Of a DNA stretch of 7,060 nt, positions 1-5,444 are shown one piece after another; the stretch's first letter is position 1; the number at the start of each line of letters is the position of its first letter. The notes under the pieces are model-generated. The model saw only the letters and a list, made by a program, of their open reading frames with translations, had not been told where the DNA came from and did no database searches. Source of the stretch: Chthoniobacterales bacterium (GTDB taxonomy: Bacteria > Verrucomicrobiota > Verrucomicrobiia > Chthoniobacterales > JACTMZ01); assembly GCA_017853515.1 (NCBI GenBank), contig JAFMJK010000268.1, forward strand, positions 1-7,060. Reading direction: 5' to 3'. The translations under genes were made by a program, and so were the position numbers.

Positions 1-87
1 ATGGGGTGGCCGATTGGAAGCACCGCATTATCGCCCTTGGGAATGGACAAGTTCCGCGAGTTCGTGCAGCAGCATGGAGGATTTTGA
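1..87 (+). CDS. C-terminal end of a putative phage DNA (cytosine) methyltransferase, 5'-truncated by the window edge
   Basis: The frame is open from base 1 and stops at TGA 85-87, giving 28 codons. The peptide begins MGWPIGS, continues ALSPLGMDKF and ends FVQQHGGF. This closely follows the C-terminal pattern known from many phage-encoded DNA cytosine (Dcm-like) methyltransferases: M-G-[WY]-P-x-G-W-T-x-L-x-P-L-x-x-x-K-F followed by a short W/F-x-x-x-H-G tail. One deviation is Ser-Thr where Trp-Thr is usual. The ATG at base 1 is almost certainly an internal Met, because this motif sits at the end of proteins of several hundred residues. The catalytic domain lies upstream and is not visible, so base specificity and activity cannot be judged. 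If the call is right, the enzyme would methylate phage DNA, commonly to evade host restriction. The next gene starts 4 bases after the stop on the same strand. The assignment rests on recognition of a short tail motif. Confidence 0.66.
   Translation: MGWPIGSTALSPLGMDKFREFVQQHGGF
76..80 (+). promoter_or_regulatory. Shine-Dalgarno GGAGG for the 72-aa gene
   Basis: GGAGG at 76-80 lies inside the last codons of the upstream gene and 11 bases before the ATG at 92. It supports 92 as the start over the in-frame ATG at 74, which overlaps the motif itself, and over the in-frame ATG at 14, which would overlap the methyltransferase tail for most of its length. Confidence 0.6.
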
Positions 88-91
88 CAGC

Positions 92-310
92 ATGAGTGCA
101 ACAAGCGCAACTACTAGAGACATGAGCCCGCTGAGCCTGGAAACTCTTACCAAGGCTATGCGGGAGATTGAGCTTATGCCGAATCGTGACCAGTGGATCG
201 TGGTCGACCCGCATGGGAGGATGTACAAGGGGAAGGTCGAGGATGTGATCCACGTATTGCTGGCAGAGCACCCTCTTCTGAAGATGCCGAAGATGTTTGG
301 CTCGGAGTAG
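92..310 (+). CDS. Small phage protein of unknown function (72 aa)
   Basis: The gene encodes a soluble-looking protein with no signal peptide or membrane segment. A Ser/Thr-rich N-terminus of about 12 residues is followed by a predicted helix (SLETLTKAMREIE), then a compact core containing RDQWIVVDPHGRMYKG, then a second helix (KVEDVIHVLLAEHPLL). The core resembles small hypothetical phage proteins that carry an R-D-Q-W-x-x-x-x-P-x-G-R-x-[WY]-x-G strand-turn-strand motif, but I cannot name a function. The start at 92 has GGAGG 11 bases upstream and lies only 4 bases after the preceding stop, so the gene is probably co-transcribed and translationally coupled with the methyltransferase-like gene. 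A strong terminator begins 47 bases after the stop. The tight packing, Shine-Dalgarno and terminator argue that the gene is real. It could be an accessory factor to the methyltransferase or an unrelated early or regulatory protein; the sequence does not decide. Confidence 0.68.
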   Translation: MSATSATTRDMSPLSLETLTKAMREIELMPNRDQWIVVDPHGRMYKGKVEDVIHVLLAEHPLLKMPKMFGSE

Positions 311-332
311 ATTCCAGACAAAAAGCTGAACC

Positions 333-349
333 TGTCGGAATTCCCGACA
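333..349. repeat. Short inverted repeat in the convergent intergenic region
   Basis: TGTCGG (333-338) and CCGACA (344-349) form a perfect 6-bp inverted repeat around a 5-base spacer. It lies between the 72-aa gene and the main + strand terminator. Read on the - strand it is followed, after 8 bases, by five T (324-320), so it might be a weak terminator for the leftward virion operon. The gap before the T-run makes that uncertain; it could also be a minor hairpin or an operator-like palindrome. Confidence 0.4.
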
Positions 350-357
350 AGTTGCCA

Positions 358-378
358 GCCGCCTCCGGGCGGCTTTTT
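358..378 (+). terminator. Rho-independent terminator of the methyltransferase / 72-aa unit
   Basis: GCCGCC (358-363), a TCCG tetraloop (364-367) and GGCGGC (368-373) form a perfect six-pair GC-only stem, directly followed by five T (374-378). This is a textbook intrinsic terminator for + strand transcription. On the - strand the stem is followed by GGCAAC rather than a T-run, so it should act mainly in one direction. It would keep + strand transcription from running into the oppositely oriented virion operon, whose last stop codon is 17 bases further on. Confidence 0.85.
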
Positions 379-394
379 CATTCCCCGACGGCGA

Positions 395-685
395 CTACCA
401 CTTGAAGTGATCCTTCACCCACACCGCCACCCCGACGAGGGCGGCCGCGATCGGGATCAGGATCTTGAACGCCGACACCATCATCTTGCTTCCGCGCCAC
501 AGCAGGATCAGCTCGCCGATCGCCTCGCGCGTCTCCTTCTCCGACTCGACATGCCCGATAACGCAATCGTGTGTTGCCCTGGCGAGAGCCTCGATAGCTT
601 CGAGCCGCGCATTGAGCGCCGACGCCTCGCCCTTCCACGTCCGGCGGTCCTCGCCGCCGTATCCAGAACGATCTTGGTCGCTCAC
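395..685 (-). CDS. Small membrane protein with one C-terminal TM segment, possible holin or lysis-associated protein (96 aa)
   Basis: This is the last gene of the leftward operon. Residues 1-65 are charged and helix-forming; residues 20-60 look like an amphipathic or coiled-coil helix (ALNARLEAIEALAR and ESEKETREAIGEL). Residues about 69-90 are a hydrophobic stretch (FKILIPIAAALVGVAVWV) ending in the basic/aromatic tail KDHFKW, so the protein is predicted to be anchored by its C-terminus. The start is GTG at 685, whose GTGA overlaps the TGA stop of the preceding tail gene by 4 bases. No good Shine-Dalgarno is seen, which suggests translation by coupling and termination-reinitiation. Small one-TM proteins placed just after tail genes in phages are often annotated as holin-like or hypothetical, but nothing here proves a pore function, and no endolysin or spanin gene is adjacent. 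Structure and location are well supported; the role is open. Confidence 0.75.
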   Translation of the reverse strand: MSDQDRSGYGGEDRRTWKGEASALNARLEAIEALARATHDCVIGHVESEKETREAIGELILLWRGSKMMVSAFKILIPIAAALVGVAVWVKDHFKW

Positions 686-1635
686 AGCGGGCTCACAAAG
701 TGGCCCTGGAAGAACGTAACGCCCTGGCCAAGCAGAAACCCAAGAGTTCCTGTCCCGGCAACAAGCCCAAAGAGATCAACGTAATCGGTTGATCCGTTAA
801 GCGGGATGATGGCCGAAACGTTTATTGATGAGTTTGTAGCGTTGAAGTTCACATTCTGCGCAGCCGTCCTGAGAGCGACGGTATTTTTTCTGATCGACGC
901 ACCGAGTGCGGTTATTGAACCGTTCGCATACCCGGTAATCTGCCCATCGAATCTGTAATATCCTGCGACAAGCGGGGTAAATCTGTAATTTGTGGCGCTG
1001 TCGAAACACGAGTCTGTGTCGAACTCCTCGCTCTGTAGCTGCGCAAGCGTCATTGTTCCGGATGCCACGGTTTGCGTCGATCCCGAGCGGTACGCACTGA
1101 ATGCCGGGGCGCCGCATTGCCGGCTGACAAGCTGAAAGTCCGCCCCGTCGTAGTAGATTTCGGCCACCGATCCGGCCAGCAGATCGCCGGCGCCAAGGTC
1201 TTGAGTGCCATTTTTCTTGATCGTCTTTGCCGCGATCGCATTGACGTTGATCGTCGCCGATGCCGTGTTGGTTGTCCCGACGACGAACGAGAATCGCTGA
1301 CCGGTTGCATATGCAGCCATCGATACTGGAGCTGTTGCCGTGATCGCATCCGCCGTTCCACCGACTCCGGTTAGTGCGTGGAGCACGCCGTCTTGCACCT
1401 GGCCGGAGGTTGCGTATTCGGTCCTGGCTGCCGCCGATGCGACGTTGGTATGCTTGTACCCGCCCATCGGAAGATTCGCTGTTGCCGGCGTCTGCCCATC
1501 TGCAGCAAGCGAACCCGTCAGCGCGTTGGCGACATCAGACATGAGCGAGTTGTGCGTGCTCGAACTGATCGTCGTGCCGGTCGTTACCGGCTGGCCGGCG
1601 GGTAGGGTGTAGGTTCCTAATCCGTTACGGGGCAT
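682..1635 (-). CDS. Phage tail / receptor-binding protein with C-terminal C1q-like domain (317 aa)
   Basis: Probable host-contact protein of the tail. Residues 1-70 (beginning MPRNGLGTYTLPAGQPV, with AADGQTPATANLPMGGYKH at about 45-62) match an N-terminal style known from many phage tail-fibre and appendage proteins, in which this part attaches to the tail. Residues about 85-171 are a beta-rich middle (ITATAPVSMAAYATGQRFSF, then ASATINVNAIAAKTIKKNG, then AEIYYDGADFQLVS). From about 176 to 314 the pattern is C1q/TNF-like jelly roll: PAFSAYRSGS, then FDSATNYRFTPLVAGYYRFDG, a basic IRKN strand, SSINVSAIIPLNGSTDYVDL, and the closing TFFQGHFV strand. Such trimeric domains bind surface ligands. TAAGGA overlaps the upstream stop, 6 bases before the ATG, supporting the start. 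The C1q-like part is visibly poorer in GC than the rest of the operon. The ligand cannot be inferred. An alternative is a virion decoration protein rather than a true fibre. Confidence 0.78.
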   Translation of the reverse strand: MPRNGLGTYTLPAGQPVTTGTTISSSTHNSLMSDVANALTGSLAADGQTPATANLPMGGYKHTNVASAAARTEYATSGQVQDGVLHALTGVGGTADAITATAPVSMAAYATGQRFSFVVGTTNTASATINVNAIAAKTIKKNGTQDLGAGDLLAGSVAEIYYDGADFQLVSRQCGAPAFSAYRSGSTQTVASGTMTLAQLQSEEFDTDSCFDSATNYRFTPLVAGYYRFDGQITGYANGSITALGASIRKNTVALRTAAQNVNFNATNSSINVSAIIPLNGSTDYVDLFGLVAGTGTLGFLLGQGVTFFQGHFVSPL

Positions 1636-1641
1636 GTCTTG

Positions 1642-1647
1642 TCCTTA
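1642..1647 (-). promoter_or_regulatory. Shine-Dalgarno TAAGGA overlapping the upstream stop
   Basis: On the - strand the TAA stop of the 641-aa gene is the first half of TAAGGA, which lies 6 bases before the ATG at 1635. The ribosome terminating on the upstream gene therefore sits on the next initiation site, which suggests coupled translation and fixes the tail-gene start. Confidence 0.7.
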
Positions 1648-3570
1648 TTGTCCAAAGCCGAGTTGTTGAGCGATCTTTGACGCCATACTTGCGCCACCTC
1701 CGCCGGCTGCTCCCGACTGCAATGCCGCGGCGAGCTGGCGATTCTTCGACGCAAGTATGGCTTTCGTCAAAGCCTCGTTCGTTTGGCCATCAAGTCGCCC
1801 TAAAAGCATGTCGCCAATCGCGTTGCGGACAGGTTCCGGCGTTCCCATGCGCATTGATCCGTTCTTGATGATCCTGATGGCGCCAGGAATCATTCCGCTT
1901 GATGGCCCTGCGGCAGTTGCTGCGAGGTCGCCAATCGTGTTTGTGGTCAAGTCCTCAGCCGCGGCCTCACGGCCGAACGTGCGGGAATTGCGACGCGCCC
2001 CAAGGTTCTCAAGACGCTTCAGCGATTCCTCGGACCGCAGCATGTCGAGAATCTGCTCGTACTTGGCCTTGTCGCCGCCGGTCAGAGCTTCGAGCTTCTC
2101 GCGCAAGTTGCGATTGGTGCGCTGGTTCAGGAACTCGGTCTGACCAGCCTGCGCGCCGAGCTTGTTGCGCACAGCTTCGGCAGCGCCGATACGGAAAGCG
2201 TCCTGCTCGCTTTGCGAAAGTCCAGCCATCGTGGCGCCAAGCGATTCAGCATCAGACGACATGAAGCGCCGCCCGTCGTTGATCGCTTGCTTGAGCGCCG
2301 CAGGTCCGGCGTATGCGTCACGCGCCGATCTGTAGATAGACTCGCCGGTTTTCGGGTCAGTGGTCAGATTGTCAAGTTCACTGACAAGTTTCTTTTTCAG
2401 GATCGTGTAGGATCGCCCGAGCGTCGTAACCTGACCGGTAATCTTGTCCGTCTGGCCCTCGATCAAGTCGTCAATTCCGCGCTTCACCAGGTCGGCATCG
2501 CGCATCGACAGCCGGCTCGTTGCGCTGTTCATCAGCGGGTCAACCTGACCTGTGAAGTTCGCTGGCGAGAAAGGCAACTGCTCTGCCGTAGCGATCTTCT
2601 TCGCCGTCGCCATTGCCCCGACCTTCTCGGCAGCCTGTAGCGTGCCGCGCAGCGCATCCGATACCGGGACATCCATGGTGCGCAACTGCTCGTACAGCGG
2701 TGCTGCTGCGGCCTTCTGCTGCGCGGTCAGCGATGCCAGAACATCGGCCGGACGTCCTTTGCCACCGCTGATAGTTTCGACCACAGGATCGAGCCGAGCC
2801 GCCCGACCCTCCTGCCGATTGCGAATCACGGATTCGAGCGCGTTCTGCGTCTTTCCCGGCATCGCCGCCGTGACATCGAGCAGCGAGCGAGTGTTCTCCC
2901 CGGCCAGGTCGGCAAGCTTGGCGTCTGTCCCGAGCCATCGCTGCGTGTCAAGCAGCTCGCCCTTCATGCTGGTTTCGTCGCGCATCAAAGCTTGTGCAAC
3001 GCGATTGCGCGCAAGACCTTCTGTTACCGGCTTGGAAATGAATGGCGTATGCGTCAGCATCGGATTCAAGATGGCAGATGCAACAGGAGAAGCCGCCTTC
3101 ATGCTGCCCAAGATTGCCGGGCCAGCAGCCATGCCGAGCGCACCGCCGGTGACTGCAGGCCCAATCCTGTTTCCCGGCTCGGCATCGCCAGCGCTCTGCG
3201 CCGCACCCTGCGCTGCGCCTGTGACGGCAGCAGTCTGCCATGGCCCCATGCCAGCAACCATCCCCGGCGCAGCGATGGCAGCCCTGCCGGCCAGAGACGG
3301 AATGAGCATTGATCCTGACACCGATCCGAGTAGCGCCGACTTCGGGTATTCCTCCTTGAAATTCGCGATTGTCTGGTTGTACTTGTTGCGATCTGCTCCA
3401 AGCACTCCCGCAATCTCGTCGCCGAATCCGAACGAAAGAGCCTGGGCGATGTTCATTGCGCTGGCCACGCCGGCGGGCACGTCGTATGCGGCCGGCGCCG
3501 CTATGGTAGCGGTTCCAGGATCGAACGACGTTGGTTCTACTGGCCGCGCGGTGCTCGGGTCAAAGGGCAT
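1645..3570 (-). CDS. Putative DNA-ejection / internal virion protein (641 aa)
   Basis: Large Ala/Gly-rich protein without a recognisable enzyme motif. Residues 1-35 are Pro/Ala-rich and flexible. Residues 40-75 hold a segment with ALSFGFGDEIAG and, later, FKEEYPKSALLG, a signature I associate with phage DNA-injection or internal virion proteins. Residues about 80-170 are a long Gly/Ala/Met-rich low-polarity region (for example AAIAAPGMVAGMGP and GGALGMAAGPAILGS), of the kind expected to insert into or cross a membrane. Residues 180-545 are mainly helical and charged, with YEQLRTMDVPV at 293-303, a KRGIDDLIEGQT segment, and SARDAYAGPAALKQAINDGR at about 415-434. The C-terminus is Gly-rich (AAGGGGASMASKIAQQLG). 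The position, after a transglycosylase virion protein and before a tail-tip gene, fits a protein ejected with the genome that helps form the trans-envelope channel. The start has GAGGA 7 bases upstream. The ejection role is inference from composition, order and family resemblance. Confidence 0.7.
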   Translation of the reverse strand: MPFDPSTARPVEPTSFDPGTATIAAPAAYDVPAGVASAMNIAQALSFGFGDEIAGVLGADRNKYNQTIANFKEEYPKSALLGSVSGSMLIPSLAGRAAIAAPGMVAGMGPWQTAAVTGAAQGAAQSAGDAEPGNRIGPAVTGGALGMAAGPAILGSMKAASPVASAILNPMLTHTPFISKPVTEGLARNRVAQALMRDETSMKGELLDTQRWLGTDAKLADLAGENTRSLLDVTAAMPGKTQNALESVIRNRQEGRAARLDPVVETISGGKGRPADVLASLTAQQKAAAAPLYEQLRTMDVPVSDALRGTLQAAEKVGAMATAKKIATAEQLPFSPANFTGQVDPLMNSATSRLSMRDADLVKRGIDDLIEGQTDKITGQVTTLGRSYTILKKKLVSELDNLTTDPKTGESIYRSARDAYAGPAALKQAINDGRRFMSSDAESLGATMAGLSQSEQDAFRIGAAEAVRNKLGAQAGQTEFLNQRTNRNLREKLEALTGGDKAKYEQILDMLRSEESLKRLENLGARRNSRTFGREAAAEDLTTNTIGDLAATAAGPSSGMIPGAIRIIKNGSMRMGTPEPVRNAIGDMLLGRLDGQTNEALTKAILASKNRQLAAALQSGAAGGGGASMASKIAQQLGFGQ

Positions 3571-3577
3571 TGTGTGA

Positions 3578-3583
3578 TCCTCT
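3578..3583 (-). promoter_or_regulatory. Shine-Dalgarno AGAGGA for the 641-aa gene
   Basis: On the - strand AGAGGA begins within the TAG stop of the transglycosylase gene (3584-3582) and lies 7 bases before the ATG at 3570. This is the same stop-overlapping arrangement seen at the next junction downstream, again indicating coupled translation. Confidence 0.7.
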
Positions 3584-5444
3584 ACTGCTTCCAGGTGCCA
3601 TCGGCTTGATAGGTGGCCTTGTTGCCCTTGGCATCCGTATAGACCTTGCCAACCTCGAACTTGGCAGCCGGCGGTGCGGCGGAAGGCGTGCGCTTCACCC
3701 GCATCTCATACGGAAATCTCGCGCCGCCGGCAATCGCCGAATCCACGTCTCGATTGTGCAAATCAATCGTCTTGACGGCCAGAGACTCGCGCCAGTCGAG
3801 AATCTTGTCCATGGCTTTCGGGTCTTTTCCGATCGTGCCGATGATGACATCGAGCCGTTTCGCATCGGCATCGGTTGGATTGACGCCGAGCTTCTTGGCG
3901 TTGTCCAACATTCCCTTGCCAAGCGAAGATCGCAAGTAGTCTGTGTTGGCCGCCTTCGATCCATCAATCGGGATGTTCAGCGCCTGAGCGAGTTTCACGG
4001 CGTCGGTCTTCGTGTCGGCCCCCATTCCCTGGAACGCACCCGCCTTGATAGCCGCCCGGCTCTCGGCGATCGCCGAGAGTTCGTCATCAGCGCCGCGCGC
4101 CTTGTCACGACTGGCAGACAGTTCGGCAGCAGCTTTGCTCGCCGATTCCTTGGCGAACGCTTCAGCGCCTCCGCTCTGCAGCGGAATACCAGCAGGCTTC
4201 TGTGCGCCTCCCGAAAGCCGCTGAACCGTGGCGACGTACTTCTGCGTTTCGGCCGGAAGCCTCGACGGATCGGCGCCAGACTTCAGCCATTTGTCGACAT
4301 TGCCCTCGCCCCAGTTGTAAGCGGCCAGCGCGTACTGGTCGTTTCCGTACTTGGCTTGCAGCCGGTCGAGAAGCGTCTGCGCCATGGCGACGTTGTGAAC
4401 CGGGTTCTTCGGATCGCCGCCGAGCCCCTTGGCCGTGCCAGGCATTATCTGCCCGAGACCGACCGCTCCCTTCGGAGACACGGCAGATTGGTTTCCGTTG
4501 CTCTCGGCCTTGATGACAGCATCGATGAGCGGCATGCCTCCGCCGCCGCCAGCTTCCTGCACCGCCTGAGCCTCAGTTTTCATGACCGGTCCGGCCGGCG
4601 TATTCACCGTGATCAGCTTGTTCTGTGCCTGCGCGCCAGCCACCGCGCCCGCCTGCCGGCCGGCAATCTCCGCGTTCGTATCGACGTAGCCAGGAGCGGC
4701 CGACACTTGCCCGCCGTTGAGCATCATTCCCTCGCCGAGCTTCGGCTGGTATCGCTCAGTGCCGGTAAGGAAGTCGATACTGGTTGTTCCCGGCTGAAGC
4801 TGGAACACACCCTTTGTCCGGCGCTCGGCGGCTTGTTGTCGACCAACCTCGAACGGGTCTTGCCCAGTAGCCGCCCAGTTCTTCTGATCGGTCGTCATCT
4901 CGCCGAAGTTCGCAAGCATCTTCGCCAGCAGATCGTTGTTGCCAGTCTTGACGGCGTACTCAACCACCTTGCGCTGCTGCGGCGTCGTCCCGCCAGGGCT
5001 GGCCGCCTGCTGCCGCTGCTGAAGCGCCTGCACAAGAACCGGATCAGGCGGCCCACTGTCGCCGTTGGCGTCGCCCCACTTCTGCACAGTCTGCGCTGCC
5101 GCATTCGGATCAGCCGGAGCACCGCCGAAGATCGAGCTGATAGACTCCAACTGGCGTTGCTGCAGCGACTGCGCCAGAGCCGCCTGCTTCTCATCCGCCT
5201 GGCTGGCCAGGTACTGACCGCCAAGAGCCTGCGCGATCTTCGCTACGCCCTCAAGCGGGCTTTTCTTGACCGCCCATCCGCTGACCATCTCAGTCGGCCC
5301 CATGGGCTCGGCGCCCTGCCTGCGCAGCAAGTCGGCAAGCTGTTTCTGACGCAGAATCGCGCTCTGGTCGGAAACCAGTTCCGGGGCCAGTCCAGCCATC
5401 GCTGCCGGAGCAATTCCACTGGTGAATGGATTTCCTTGTGGCAT
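3582..5444 (-). CDS. Virion protein with central soluble lytic transglycosylase (SLT) domain (620 aa)
   Basis: Virion-associated murein hydrolase expected to open the peptidoglycan during DNA entry. The SLT domain covers about residues 304-410. Catalytic Glu314 lies in VIKAESNGNQSAVSPKGAVG, followed by the GLGQIMPGTA motif (329-338) and ALAAYNWGEGNV (372-383); these are the standard family-1 lytic transglycosylase blocks. The N-terminus (1-300) is Gln/Ala-rich and helical, typical of phage structural proteins (RQKQLADLLRRQG, SPLEGVAKIAQALGGQYL), with a five-glycine linker just before the enzyme domain. Residues 420-620 are a helical region ending in a small beta-like tail (FEVGKVYTDAKGNKATYQAD). 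ATG at 5444 is chosen: it overlaps the upstream TGA by one base (TGATG) and has GGAG 7 bases upstream. A TTG one codon earlier is less likely. The catalytic motifs look intact. Placement in the tail cone or as an ejected protein is inferred. Confidence 0.88.
   Translation of the reverse strand: MPQGNPFTSGIAPAAMAGLAPELVSDQSAILRQKQLADLLRRQGAEPMGPTEMVSGWAVKKSPLEGVAKIAQALGGQYLASQADEKQAALAQSLQQRQLESISSIFGGAPADPNAAAQTVQKWGDANGDSGPPDPVLVQALQQRQQAASPGGTTPQQRKVVEYAVKTGNNDLLAKMLANFGEMTTDQKNWAATGQDPFEVGRQQAAERRTKGVFQLQPGTTSIDFLTGTERYQPKLGEGMMLNGGQVSAAPGYVDTNAEIAGRQAGAVAGAQAQNKLITVNTPAGPVMKTEAQAVQEAGGGGGMPLIDAVIKAESNGNQSAVSPKGAVGLGQIMPGTAKGLGGDPKNPVHNVAMAQTLLDRLQAKYGNDQYALAAYNWGEGNVDKWLKSGADPSRLPAETQKYVATVQRLSGGAQKPAGIPLQSGGAEAFAKESASKAAAELSASRDKARGADDELSAIAESRAAIKAGAFQGMGADTKTDAVKLAQALNIPIDGSKAANTDYLRSSLGKGMLDNAKKLGVNPTDADAKRLDVIIGTIGKDPKAMDKILDWRESLAVKTIDLHNRDVDSAIAGGARFPYEMRVKRTPSAAPPAAKFEVGKVYTDAKGNKATYQADGTWKQ

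Noticed and set aside
14..91. An N-terminal extension of the 72-aa gene to an ATG at 14
   Set aside because: It would overlap nearly all of the visible methyltransferase tail in another frame. The GGAGG at 76-80 points to the ATG at 92.
28..381. A 117-codon - strand frame with a hydrophobic stretch, beyond the end of the virion operon
   Set aside because: Its ATG sits next to the terminator hairpin, it has no good ribosome-binding site, and it is antisense to the better supported 72-aa gene and methyltransferase tail.
682..1635. Possible target of a diversity-generating retroelement, because a tail-tip gene is present
   Set aside because: The tip looks C1q-like rather than C-type-lectin-like. 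I saw no near-repeat of its 3' end elsewhere in the window and no reverse transcriptase gene. A check of flanking sequence would be needed to exclude it fully.
2552..3577. A 341-codon open frame on the + strand
   Set aside because: Antisense shadow of the Gly/Ala-rich 641-aa gene. Its Ala/Ser/Pro-rich translation simply mirrors GC-rich codons, and the - strand gene has a good Shine-Dalgarno and fits the operon.
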